5,246 nt of DNA from an uncultured Succinivibrio sp. GTDB lineage: Bacteria > Pseudomonadota > Gammaproteobacteria > Enterobacterales > Succinivibrionaceae. Below the pieces are notes generated by a model, which worked only from the letters and a program-made list of their open reading frames with translations, did no database searches and was not told the DNA's origin. The position numbers and the translations under genes are program-made. Of this stretch, positions 1 through 5,246 are shown piece after piece (the stretch's first letter is position 1; every line of letters begins with the position of its first letter). The stretch is taken from NCBI GenBank assembly GCA_902772715.1, contig CACYBT010000099.1, positions 1 through 5,246 of the forward strand, written 5' to 3'.

Positions 1-1
1 C

Positions 2-112
2 GACCTACCAGAAATGGACTGGTCAGCTGATAACATCAGTAGGGTAATAGGAATCCCCTGGCTTCAGACATGGGGAGCTGTCAATTTGCAACTCTTTTTC
101 TGTTTTAAGTGA
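2..112 (+). CDS. Possible C-terminal fragment of an unidentified upstream gene
   Basis: An open frame enters from the left edge and runs 36 codons to TGA at 110-112. It would encode a peptide with three tryptophans, including the segment RVIGIPWLQTWGAVNLQLFF. I do not recognise the family. The other two forward frames stop at 28-30 and 45-47, so any + strand gene running further right than base 47 must use this frame. A short open frame of this length can occur by chance, and the upstream gene might equally end in one of the other frames, or none might be present. No start codon is visible because of the window edge. Confidence 0.25.
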   Translation, partial: DLPEMDWSADNISRVIGIPWLQTWGAVNLQLFFCFK

Positions 113-137
113 AATTAAATAAGATTTGCGGTATCAT
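109..137 (+). promoter_or_regulatory. Candidate sigma-70 promoter for the rsx operon
   Basis: GTGAAA at 109-114 matches the -35 consensus at 4 of 6 positions. It is 17 bases from TATCAT at 132-137, which matches the -10 consensus at 5 of 6. Transcription would begin near 144, giving a leader of about 20 nt before the rsxA ATG at 166. No other pair in 1-165 fits as well. The call rests on consensus matching only, and AT-rich sequence often yields such pairs by chance. Confidence 0.35.
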
Positions 138-143
138 ATACCG
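129..143. repeat. Perfect 6-bp inverted repeat over the candidate -10 box
   Basis: CGGTAT (129-134) and ATACCG (138-143) are exact reverse complements separated by CAT. Past one G/A mismatch, two more T-A pairs extend the symmetry. It lies 22 bases before the rsxA start and covers the candidate -10 hexamer, a position where a repressor operator would act. It could also form a small hairpin if transcribed. No known regulator site is recognised; it is not an FNR-type TTGAT-N4-ATCAA site. Confidence 0.4.
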
Positions 144-165
144 AAATTTTTACTGTAAGATAACT

Positions 166-753
166 ATGTCACATTTATTGTTTTTATTCTTTGGCGCCGC
201 CATTGTAAATAATTTCGTTTTGGTGAGATTTCTGGGACTATGCCCTTTTTTGGGAGTCTCCAATAAAATCTCCGCCGCCTTCGGAATGGGAATTGCCACG
301 GCCTTTGTGCTTGTAATTACTTCTGTTGGCTGTTACTTTGTAAATTTTCAGCTGTTAGAACCACAGGGACTCACCTCGCTGTATCTTATTGTAGACATTG
401 CCGTAATTGCACTTACGGTACAGATTGTAGAAATACTAATAAGATTTATCTCCTATGATCTCTACGATACTTTAGGAATTTATCTGCCTCTAATCACCAC
501 TAACTGTATTGTCTTAGGCCTGGTGTTATTACAGCAGTCCTCGCTCTTTACCCTGTCAGAATGTTTGGCATTTGCCTTAGGTGCTGGCTGTGGTTTTACT
601 TTGGTGTTGGTAATTTTCGCCTCAATTCGCGAGCGTCTTGCCATCTCAGATATTCCAGAACCTTTTAAGAATACCGCAATAGCCCTGGTTACTGCCGGTC
701 TTCTCTCTTTAGCCTTTATGGGTTTTGCCGGATTCGCAGGAAGTGCGGTATGA
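166..753 (+). CDS. rsxA: RsxA/RnfA, membrane subunit of the Rnf/Rsx electron-transport complex
   Basis: This 195-residue integral membrane protein is about the length of E. coli RsxA (193). It pairs with RsxE in the inner membrane; family structures place a [2Fe-2S] centre between the two. Seen here: NNFVLVRFLGLCPFLGVS near residues 15-32 with C26, LPLITTNCIVLG near 107-118 with C114, and the conserved SIRERLAISDIPEPF near 153-167. About six hydrophobic helices are visible, the first at residues 3-22. A GTG at 109 in the same frame would add 19 residues, but the added part is not RsxA-like and has no ribosome-binding sequence. ATG at 166 puts MSHLLFLFFG where E. coli has MTDYLLLFVG, so I chose it. 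Its own ribosome site is weak (AAGA at 157-160). The stop overlaps the rsxB start, implying coupled translation. Confidence 0.95.
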   Translation: MSHLLFLFFGAAIVNNFVLVRFLGLCPFLGVSNKISAAFGMGIATAFVLVITSVGCYFVNFQLLEPQGLTSLYLIVDIAVIALTVQIVEILIRFISYDLYDTLGIYLPLITTNCIVLGLVLLQQSSLFTLSECLAFALGAGCGFTLVLVIFASIRERLAISDIPEPFKNTAIALVTAGLLSLAFMGFAGFAGSAV

Positions 754-1313
754 GTGCTCTTGATTTTATTATACAGATGTCCTTAACTCTTTTTGGGGTA
801 GGCTTCTTTCTTTCACTGCTTTCGACACTTGTGGATAAAAAGACCAATAGTGCTGAAAAGCGTCTTGAGAATCTGCTGCCTGGCATTAATTGCGGTCAGT
901 GCGGTTATCCTGGATGCGCCTCCTACGCCAAGGCTCTTGCTAATAAAGAGGCCCCGGTTAATCTTTGCAAACCTGCGGGTGCCGAAGTTGCCAAACAGTT
1001 AGGAGCGCTAGTTGGAGAAAACTATACTAATGACGATGATTTTGAAGAGCAGCTCTTTGCTCCGCGTAAAGTGGCATATATTCATGAAACTCAGTGTACC
1101 GGGTGCGGAAAATGTAAAAGAAAATGTCCGGTGGATGCTATTGCAGGTGTCATCAAAGAGACGCACATTGTAGATCATGAAATCTGCATAGGCTGTGATG
1201 AATGTATCAATACCTGTCCTGAAAAATGCATTGAAAAAATCACCTTAGAACGTGATTTAAGCAATTTTAACTGGAATATATACAACGTTATTCAAAATAA
1301 GAGTAGAAACTAA
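750..1313 (+). CDS. rsxB: RsxB/RnfB, iron-sulfur (ferredoxin-type) subunit of the Rnf/Rsx complex
   Basis: This 187-residue protein (E. coli about 192) is the polyferredoxin subunit thought to exchange electrons with ferredoxin and the rest of the complex. Residues 5-27 form one hydrophobic anchoring helix. A four-cysteine domain follows, with C48, C51, C56 and C73 in the NCGQCGYPGC context (the Fe-S domain found N-terminal in RnfB). Two classic [4Fe-4S] motifs come next: C116/C119/C122 with C126 followed by P, and C146/C149/C152 with C156 followed by P. An additional C160 aligns with a cysteine in E. coli RsxB. All expected cluster ligands are present. The ATG overlaps the rsxA TGA as ATGA, with AGGA at 738-741 eight bases upstream. 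rsxC begins 3 nt after the stop. Confidence 0.96.
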   Translation: MSALDFIIQMSLTLFGVGFFLSLLSTLVDKKTNSAEKRLENLLPGINCGQCGYPGCASYAKALANKEAPVNLCKPAGAEVAKQLGALVGENYTNDDDFEEQLFAPRKVAYIHETQCTGCGKCKRKCPVDAIAGVIKETHIVDHEICIGCDECINTCPEKCIEKITLERDLSNFNWNIYNVIQNKSRN

Positions 1314-1316
1314 GTC

Positions 1317-3218
1317 ATGTCATTTCCTGTAAAAAAAATACTCAAAGGAAAAATCTTCAACTTCTTTGGAGGTATTAAACCCAAGGAACTCAAGAATACT
1401 TCAGGAGTTGCCATTGAAGAGCTACCAATTCCAAGCATTCTGTGTCTGCCGCTCGAGAAGCACTTAGGCAAGGATGGCGTTATTCTTGTAAATGTCGGCG
1501 AAAAAGTGAAAAAATGGCAGCCTTTGACGAGAACCAATGGCAAATTAGTGCCCTTACATGCTCCCACCTCAGGAGTGGTATCCTCCATTTCCAACGAAAC
1601 CTTACCTCATCCAAGCGGTGAAAAAGGGCTATGTATAGTCATTAAAACCGATGGATTTGACAGTGAGTATGAAAGAAAACCCCTTGCGGATTTTGAAAAT
1701 GCCGAAACAGAAGAACTTATAAAAAAAATACATGACAATGGTGTAGAAGGCTTAGGAGGCGCACAGTATCCCACCGCTGCCAAACTCTCCTCGTGCCTCC
1801 AATATGCAAAAAAATGCAATGTTCTTATTATCAATGGCTGTGAATGCGAGCCTATGGTTACCTGCGATGACAGACTGATGCAGGAACGTGCTTTGGATAT
1901 TGTCACAGGCATCAGAATATTAAAAAAGATTTTAAATCCCAAAATCACGATTGTGGCCATTGAAAAGAACAAACCAAGAGCCATCGAATCCATGAAGCAT
2001 GCGCTTTACAATACTGACGTGGCACAGGTTAGGGAACTGCCAGTCATTTATCCCACTGGTTCTGCCAGAAATCTTATCAAGGCCGTGACAAATCTTGAAA
2101 TTCCCTACCATGAGCACACCTCAGAATGTGGAATTGTCGTGAATAATGTGGGCACTGTCCTTGCCGTCAAAGAGGCGGTAGTGGATGGCATACCTCAGAT
2201 TTCAAGAGTTATTACCGTAGATGGCAAATCTCTTCTAAGACAGGGAAACATTAGGGTGCGCTTCGGCACTTCGGTTAGATTTATTCTTAACACTTTTGCC
2301 TTAAGACCTGAATACAAACAGCGTGTTATTCTAGGTGGACCGATGATGGGCTTTACGCTCCCTTCAATAGATGTCCCAATTACCAAATCAGCCTCGGCAT
2401 TACTGTGTCCAAATTCAGATGAAATACCGCGTCACAAAACCAGCAGCAACTGTATTCGCTGTGGCCGCTGTGCACGTGTCTGCCCAAGCCGACTCGTGCC
2501 ATATATGCTTTACTCCCAGAGCATATCACACAACCATGCCGCCTGTATCAAAGCCGGCATCAAGGACTGTACTCTATGCGGTGCCTGTTCCTATATCTGT
2601 CCATCCTCCATTACTCTTACTGCGCAGTTCCGTTACGAGAAGGCAGCCGAAAGACATATTCATGAATTTGAAATACGCAATGCTATGGCTAAAGAGCGCA
2701 TGAAGGCAAAAGAGGAGCGTCTGTTAAGGGAAGAAGAAGAGCGCAAAAAGAAAAAAGAAGCCGCCTTAGAGAGAATTAAGGCCCAGAAGGAAGCAGAATC
2801 AAAGATGAGTCCTGAAGAAATTGCTTCCTTACGGCAAAAAAATATTGAAGAGGCCAAGAAAAAGGCTTTGGCAAAAAAAGAAGAGCTCGTAAGACTTAAG
2901 AACAGCGACGCCAATGAGGACTCTGATATGGTTAAAGTCAAAAAGATCAAAGATATCCGTAAGCGCGCCATTGATATTGCACAGCATCATGGGCATCTTG
3001 AAGACGATGACAGTAGCATAAATGTAGTAAAAATACTGAATTTAGACAGTAACTACGGATATATAAAAAATGATTTACTGCCAAAGGTCCTAAGACGTGG
3101 TGAGAACATCTCAAAACCTGTTCCTCAGTTTGAATATGCAGTTAAACCTGAACCTTACGTCAAAAAAGATCTGCTGGTCGGGCTTGAACCTGATGATAAA
3201 CTGGTAAATCCAGTTTAG
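1317..3218 (+). CDS. rsxC: RsxC/RnfC, NADH/FMN-binding iron-sulfur subunit, ending at an in-frame TAG
   Basis: This 633-residue peripheral subunit is the family's NAD(H)-reacting part, related to the 51-kDa complex I subunit. Visible in order: an N-terminal RnfC barrel-type domain (about 30-115); the flavoprotein domain with GLGGAQYPTA (145-154) and INGCECEPM followed by DDRLMQE (172-190); YPTGSARNLI and NNVGTVLAVKEAVVDG (246-291), leading to an SLBB-type region (to about 345). Two [4Fe-4S] motifs follow, C379/C382/C385/C389 and C418/C421/C424/C428. A long lysine/glutamate-rich helix (about 446-530) looks like a coiled coil, then a charged tail. E. coli RsxC (740) has a longer, alanine-rich repeat tail. 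ATG 1317 lies 3 nt after rsxB with only a weak ribosome site. The catalytic core is intact. The TAG at 3216-3218 may not be the ancestral end: the frame continues 35 codons to TAA. Confidence 0.95.
   Translation: MSFPVKKILKGKIFNFFGGIKPKELKNTSGVAIEELPIPSILCLPLEKHLGKDGVILVNVGEKVKKWQPLTRTNGKLVPLHAPTSGVVSSISNETLPHPSGEKGLCIVIKTDGFDSEYERKPLADFENAETEELIKKIHDNGVEGLGGAQYPTAAKLSSCLQYAKKCNVLIINGCECEPMVTCDDRLMQERALDIVTGIRILKKILNPKITIVAIEKNKPRAIESMKHALYNTDVAQVRELPVIYPTGSARNLIKAVTNLEIPYHEHTSECGIVVNNVGTVLAVKEAVVDGIPQISRVITVDGKSLLRQGNIRVRFGTSVRFILNTFALRPEYKQRVILGGPMMGFTLPSIDVPITKSASALLCPNSDEIPRHKTSSNCIRCGRCARVCPSRLVPYMLYSQSISHNHAACIKAGIKDCTLCGACSYICPSSITLTAQFRYEKAAERHIHEFEIRNAMAKERMKAKEERLLREEEERKKKKEAALERIKAQKEAESKMSPEEIASLRQKNIEEAKKKALAKKEELVRLKNSDANEDSDMVKVKKIKDIRKRAIDIAQHHGHLEDDDSSINVVKILNLDSNYGYIKNDLLPKVLRRGENISKPVPQFEYAVKPEPYVKKDLLVGLEPDDKLVNPV
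3197..3217 (+). repeat. 8-bp perfect stem-loop ending inside the rsxC TAG
   Basis: TAAACTGG (3197-3204) and CCAGTTTA (3210-3217) pair perfectly around a 5-base TAAAT loop. The last two stem bases are the first two of the TAG codon at 3216-3218. No U-tract follows, so it is not an intrinsic terminator. In mRNA it could slow ribosomes, act as a processing or stability element between rsxC and rsxD, or simply be chance within coding sequence. The base complementarity is certain; a function is not shown. Confidence 0.55.
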
Positions 3219-3221
3219 GAG
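3217..3221 (+). promoter_or_regulatory. Shine-Dalgarno-like AGGAG with no ordinary start codon behind it
   Basis: AGGAG, continuing as AGGAGA to 3222, begins in the rsxC TAG codon and is the strongest ribosome-binding sequence in the window. No ATG, GTG or TTG lies 5-12 bases downstream. The in-frame codon six bases on is ATC (3228-3230), a very rare start. The next ATG is rsxD at 3332, far too distant. It may be a by-product of GAG and AAG codons next to the stop, or a ribosome pause or reinitiation site. Confidence 0.3.
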
Positions 3222-3326
3222 AAGAAAATCGCCGCAGTTCTCAAAAGTGCCGAAGAGCTGAATCTAAATACCAAAGTGCCATTACCTGAGATCCTCAAAA
3301 AGAAACTATTGCGTTCAAAGAAATAA
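3219..3326 (+). other. 35-codon in-frame open extension of rsxC after the TAG
   Basis: Directly after the rsxC TAG the same frame stays open for 35 codons to TAA at 3324-3326. The peptide begins EKKIAAVLKSAEELNL and ends PEILKKKLLRSKK. It is charged and helix-prone like the RsxC tail before it. Its end lies 5 nt from the rsxD ATG, the tight spacing seen elsewhere in this operon, whereas stopping at TAG leaves a 113-nt gap. I infer that this was, or is, the natural C-terminus of RsxC, for example with a CAG glutamine changed to TAG, or reached by readthrough. Against this: AT-rich spacer can stay open over 35 codons by chance, and I could not compare relatives. Confidence 0.55.
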
Positions 3327-3331
3327 AAAAT

Positions 3332-4495
3332 ATGGAAATACAGACTACTGAAAGTACCGGAAGACAGGTGCTAGGACTGCAAAATGCACCTTTTCTCAAA
3401 ACATCAATGTCCACAAGAATAATCATGCTCATTGTATTGCTGTCATTAGTACCAGCAGTACTTGTTCAGATCTATTTCTTTGGCATGGGTATTGTGGTGC
3501 AGTTTGTCATCTGCGCTCTCACGTCTATAATTATGGAGAGCATAGTAGCATTTTTAAGAAAACGCTCCATTCTTCATACCCTCTCGGATTTCTCTTATCT
3601 GGTGACAGCACTGCTATTAGCCTTTACCCTACCGCAGCTATTGCCTTGGTATTACACCGTGATTGCCACTTCCTTTGCCATTATCGTGGTTAAATCCGTG
3701 TTTGGTGGTTTAGGCAACAATATTTTCAATCCAGCCATGGCGGGTTTTATTTTTGTGGTTATTTCCTGTCCACAGGTTATGACCAATACCTTTATCATTC
3801 CCAATGAGGGCGCCTTTAATGTAGCCAATCTTAGAAATGTCACCCAGGTCATTTTTAATGGCCAAAATCCAGAAATTCTGCGCGCTCAGGTACTTCGCTA
3901 TGATAAGTATCAATATCAGAAAACCAATTCCAAGGTATCTCAAGATAAGTCCAATATCAATGTTGATTCCTTTACGGGTGCTACCTATCTTGAGAAAATC
4001 AAGTCTTTTCGCAAGAGCGGCAATCTACATGAAGTTTCTGGACATTCATTTTTAGACAATGAATATCTGGCCTACCTCGCTTTAGCCGTTGCCTATAGCC
4101 TGGGCGGTCTCATACTGTGTATTTTCAAAATCATCATAAAACGCATGGTGATAACATTTTTTTTAGCCTTTGCAGGCATACAGTATGTGATGCATCTTTG
4201 GTACCCTGGGGTATTTATGAATGTTACCGATGGACTGCTCTTTGGTGGCACCATGCTCGGAGCCTTCTACATCATCACTGATCCTGTTACCAATGCTGGA
4301 ACCTCCAAAGGCAGGATCTACTTTGCCGTACTGGTAGCATTTTTAATCGTGATGATCCGTGGCTATGGTTCCTACTCTGATGCCGTGGCGTTTGCCGTCA
4401 TGCTGGCAAACGGCTGCGCCCCACTTATTGATAAGTTAACCTCAAGACGTTCCTACGGAGTTAACTTTTCTAAAGAGGAATTACATCATGAATGA
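3332..4495 (+). CDS. rsxD: RsxD/RnfD, membrane subunit with covalently bound FMN
   Basis: This 387-residue polytopic inner-membrane protein is related to NqrB and carries one of the two covalent flavins. About ten hydrophobic segments can be seen: five between residues 29 and 146 and five between 245 and 363. A hydrophilic stretch at about 155-240 lies between them. The flavinylation motif in that stretch is DSFTGAT (212-218), where FMN is expected on T218 (T187 in the studied Vibrio protein). Family signatures include VFGGLGNNIFNPAMAGF (123-139) and a second-half ITDPVTNAGTSKGR (315-328). It is about 35 residues longer than E. coli RsxD (352), partly from a hydrophilic N-terminus. The start follows the first TAA in the extended rsxC frame by 5 nt, with only a purine-rich AAAGAAA-type ribosome site. 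Its end overlaps rsxG by 8 nt. Confidence 0.95.
   Translation: MEIQTTESTGRQVLGLQNAPFLKTSMSTRIIMLIVLLSLVPAVLVQIYFFGMGIVVQFVICALTSIIMESIVAFLRKRSILHTLSDFSYLVTALLLAFTLPQLLPWYYTVIATSFAIIVVKSVFGGLGNNIFNPAMAGFIFVVISCPQVMTNTFIIPNEGAFNVANLRNVTQVIFNGQNPEILRAQVLRYDKYQYQKTNSKVSQDKSNINVDSFTGATYLEKIKSFRKSGNLHEVSGHSFLDNEYLAYLALAVAYSLGGLILCIFKIIIKRMVITFFLAFAGIQYVMHLWYPGVFMNVTDGLLFGGTMLGAFYIITDPVTNAGTSKGRIYFAVLVAFLIVMIRGYGSYSDAVAFAVMLANGCAPLIDKLTSRRSYGVNFSKEELHHE
4474..4479 (+). promoter_or_regulatory. Ribosome-binding site fixing the rsxG start
   Basis: AGAGGA inside the end of rsxD lies eight bases before ATG 4488. This favours that start over the in-frame ATG at 4500, which would be 20 bases away. It makes the two genes overlap by 8 nt, suggesting translational coupling. 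Confidence 0.6.
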
Positions 4496-5159
4496 TGCAA
4501 TGAAGACCGTTTTAAAAAACCATGAAAAAGATAAGCCACATCGGTACCCTCGTGCCGTAAGAGCATTACTTTCAGGATTATCGCTTTCTCTTTGTGCCGC
4601 CCTGTGCATATACGCAGTAGTTGAAGCCAATACGCAGACAGAAGAACTTATAAAAGAAAATGAGTCTCACTCCATTTCCAAAAAAATAATTTCTCTTTTG
4701 CCACCTGAGGCCAATACCAAAGGCATGGTCTTAACGTGTTATGAAGTCTCAAACAAAAATATCGGACACAATCAAAAACTTTTTGTAGCATTCAAGGGGC
4801 CAGATATTCTCGGATATGTCATGACTTATGCTACTTCCATGGGCTATTCTGATCCGCTTATTATGATTAGTGGCTTTACCCATAACAAGAAAATCTATAA
4901 GGCCGATATTCAATTTTCACAGGAAACTCCAGGTCTTGGAGACAAGGTTGATAGAAAACACGGCAATTTTCTTGATATGCTAAATGGATATGGACTTAAC
5001 GATGCCAAGTTTGATGTTAAGAAAAATGGCGGTGATTTTGACTATATAACCGGTGCCACCATTACTTCAAGAGCCACCGTGGTTGCCACCCACAATGCAC
5101 TTAAAGTATTAAATTCCGTGGAACTGAGCCGCTTAAAAAAATGTCGTGTTGTAAACTAA
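4488..5159 (+). CDS. rsxG: RsxG/RnfG, single-helix subunit with covalently bound FMN
   Basis: This 223-residue protein (E. coli RsxG 206) is related to NqrC. A basic N-terminus (PHRYPRAVR, 17-25) precedes one membrane helix at about 26-46, so the FMN-binding domain should face the periplasm. Visible family signatures are ETPGLGDKVD (146-155) and the flavinylation motif GGDFDYITGATITSRA (181-196), with FMN expected on T191 as in the TGAT of the E. coli protein. This FMN domain is the type that the flavin transferase ApbE modifies; no apbE is in the window. The middle (about 75-145) is less conserved. The gene overlaps rsxD by 8 nt and the next ATG comes 17 nt after its stop. Confidence 0.94.
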   Translation: MNDAMKTVLKNHEKDKPHRYPRAVRALLSGLSLSLCAALCIYAVVEANTQTEELIKENESHSISKKIISLLPPEANTKGMVLTCYEVSNKNIGHNQKLFVAFKGPDILGYVMTYATSMGYSDPLIMISGFTHNKKIYKADIQFSQETPGLGDKVDRKHGNFLDMLNGYGLNDAKFDVKKNGGDFDYITGATITSRATVVATHNALKVLNSVELSRLKKCRVVN

Positions 5160-5176
5160 AATTTTAAGGTTTTGCT

Positions 5177-5246
5177 ATGAGTGGAAATTTCACTACCGTA
5201 ACTGGCACCAAAGCCACAGATGATGAGATAAGAGAACCTTCAGGAC
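5177..5246 (+). CDS. rsxE: Start of presumed RsxE/RnfE, cut by the window edge
   Basis: ATG at 5177 opens a frame that runs to the right edge (23 complete codons). It has a good ribosome site, TAAGGT at 5165-5170, seven to eight bases upstream. The visible N-terminus, beginning MSGNFTTVTGTKATDDEI, is hydrophilic and not diagnostic. The rsxE assignment comes from position: this gene normally follows rsxG and is the membrane partner of RsxA. E. coli RsxE enters its first helix after about 15 residues, so this one seems to have a longer polar N-terminus before the membrane part, unless a downstream start is used. Confidence 0.7.
   Translation, partial: MSGNFTTVTGTKATDDEIREPSG

Noticed and set aside
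1..36. Minus-strand ATG at 34-36 opening to the left edge, as a possible divergent gene
   Set aside because: Only 12 codons are visible, no well-spaced ribosome site precedes it, and nothing in the peptide is recognisable.
54..106. Stem-loop (TCCCCTG at 54-60 with CATGGGGA at 69-76, one bulged T) followed by T-rich sequence, possibly a terminator
   Set aside because: The stem is short and bulged, and the T runs begin about 18 bases after it instead of directly, so it is not a convincing intrinsic terminator.
109..165. GTG start giving a 214-residue RsxA
   Set aside because: The added 19 residues do not resemble RsxA, no ribosome-binding sequence precedes the GTG, and ATG 166 gives the family's normal length and N-terminus.
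1310..1594. Minus-strand open frames opposite rsxC and rsxD, such as this one and 2660-2971
   Set aside because: They lie fully opposite well-conserved coding sequence, and their low-complexity serine/phenylalanine/leucine composition is the mirror of the plus-strand codons.
2371..2703. 110-residue open frame on the + strand inside rsxC
   Set aside because: It is a shifted-frame reading of the cysteine-rich iron-sulfur region of rsxC, with no independent start signal or recognisable domain.
1..5246. CRISPR array, tRNA/rRNA, insertion sequence or a new defence-type system
   Set aside because: No regularly spaced repeats, RNA gene signatures, transposase or terminal repeats were seen. Nearly the entire window is explained by a known respiratory-type operon.

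Overview
The window holds most of one operon for the Rnf/Rsx membrane electron-transport complex. Five complete subunit genes, rsxA-rsxB-rsxC-rsxD-rsxG, and the first codons of a sixth (presumed rsxE) lie on the + strand. The order A-B-C-D-G-E is the one usual in gammaproteobacteria; acetogens and clostridia usually have C-D-G-E-A-B. That order, the close match to enterobacterial Rsx proteins recalled from memory, and the fairly AT-rich, lysine-rich coding suggest an AT-rich gammaproteobacterium. A gut or rumen anaerobe of the Succinivibrionaceae type is one possibility, but this is inference.

Layout: 1-165 is a leader region with the possible tail of an unidentified upstream frame, a candidate sigma-70 promoter and a small perfect dyad over its -10 box. 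rsxA (166-753) overlaps rsxB (750-1313) by ATGA. rsxC (1317-3218) starts 3 nt after rsxB. The 113 bases between the rsxC stop and rsxD (3332-4495) are the only sizeable gap in the operon. rsxD overlaps rsxG (4488-5159) by 8 nt. The rsxE start at 5177 runs off the right edge.

How the genes work together, from family knowledge: soluble-facing RsxC carries the FMN/NADH site and two [4Fe-4S] clusters, and RsxB is an eight-iron-plus ferredoxin-like subunit anchored by one helix. RsxA and RsxE form the membrane pair that holds a [2Fe-2S] centre. RsxD and RsxG carry covalently bound FMN on threonine. The complex couples electron transfer between ferredoxin and NAD to Na+ or H+ movement; in E. coli the same proteins help keep SoxR reduced. 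All cluster cysteines and both flavinylation motifs are present, so the complex looks functional.

The most unusual point is at the rsxC-rsxD junction. The rsxC frame is stopped by TAG at 3216-3218 but stays open for 35 more codons of rsxC-like lysine- and glutamate-rich composition, ending at TAA 3324-3326, only 5 nt before rsxD. The TAG lies at the foot of an 8-bp perfect hairpin and is merged with an AGGAG Shine-Dalgarno-like sequence. This could be a point mutation or sequencing error (CAG to TAG), stop-codon readthrough, or a shortened RsxC. I found no novel multi-gene system, mobile element, CRISPR array or RNA gene.
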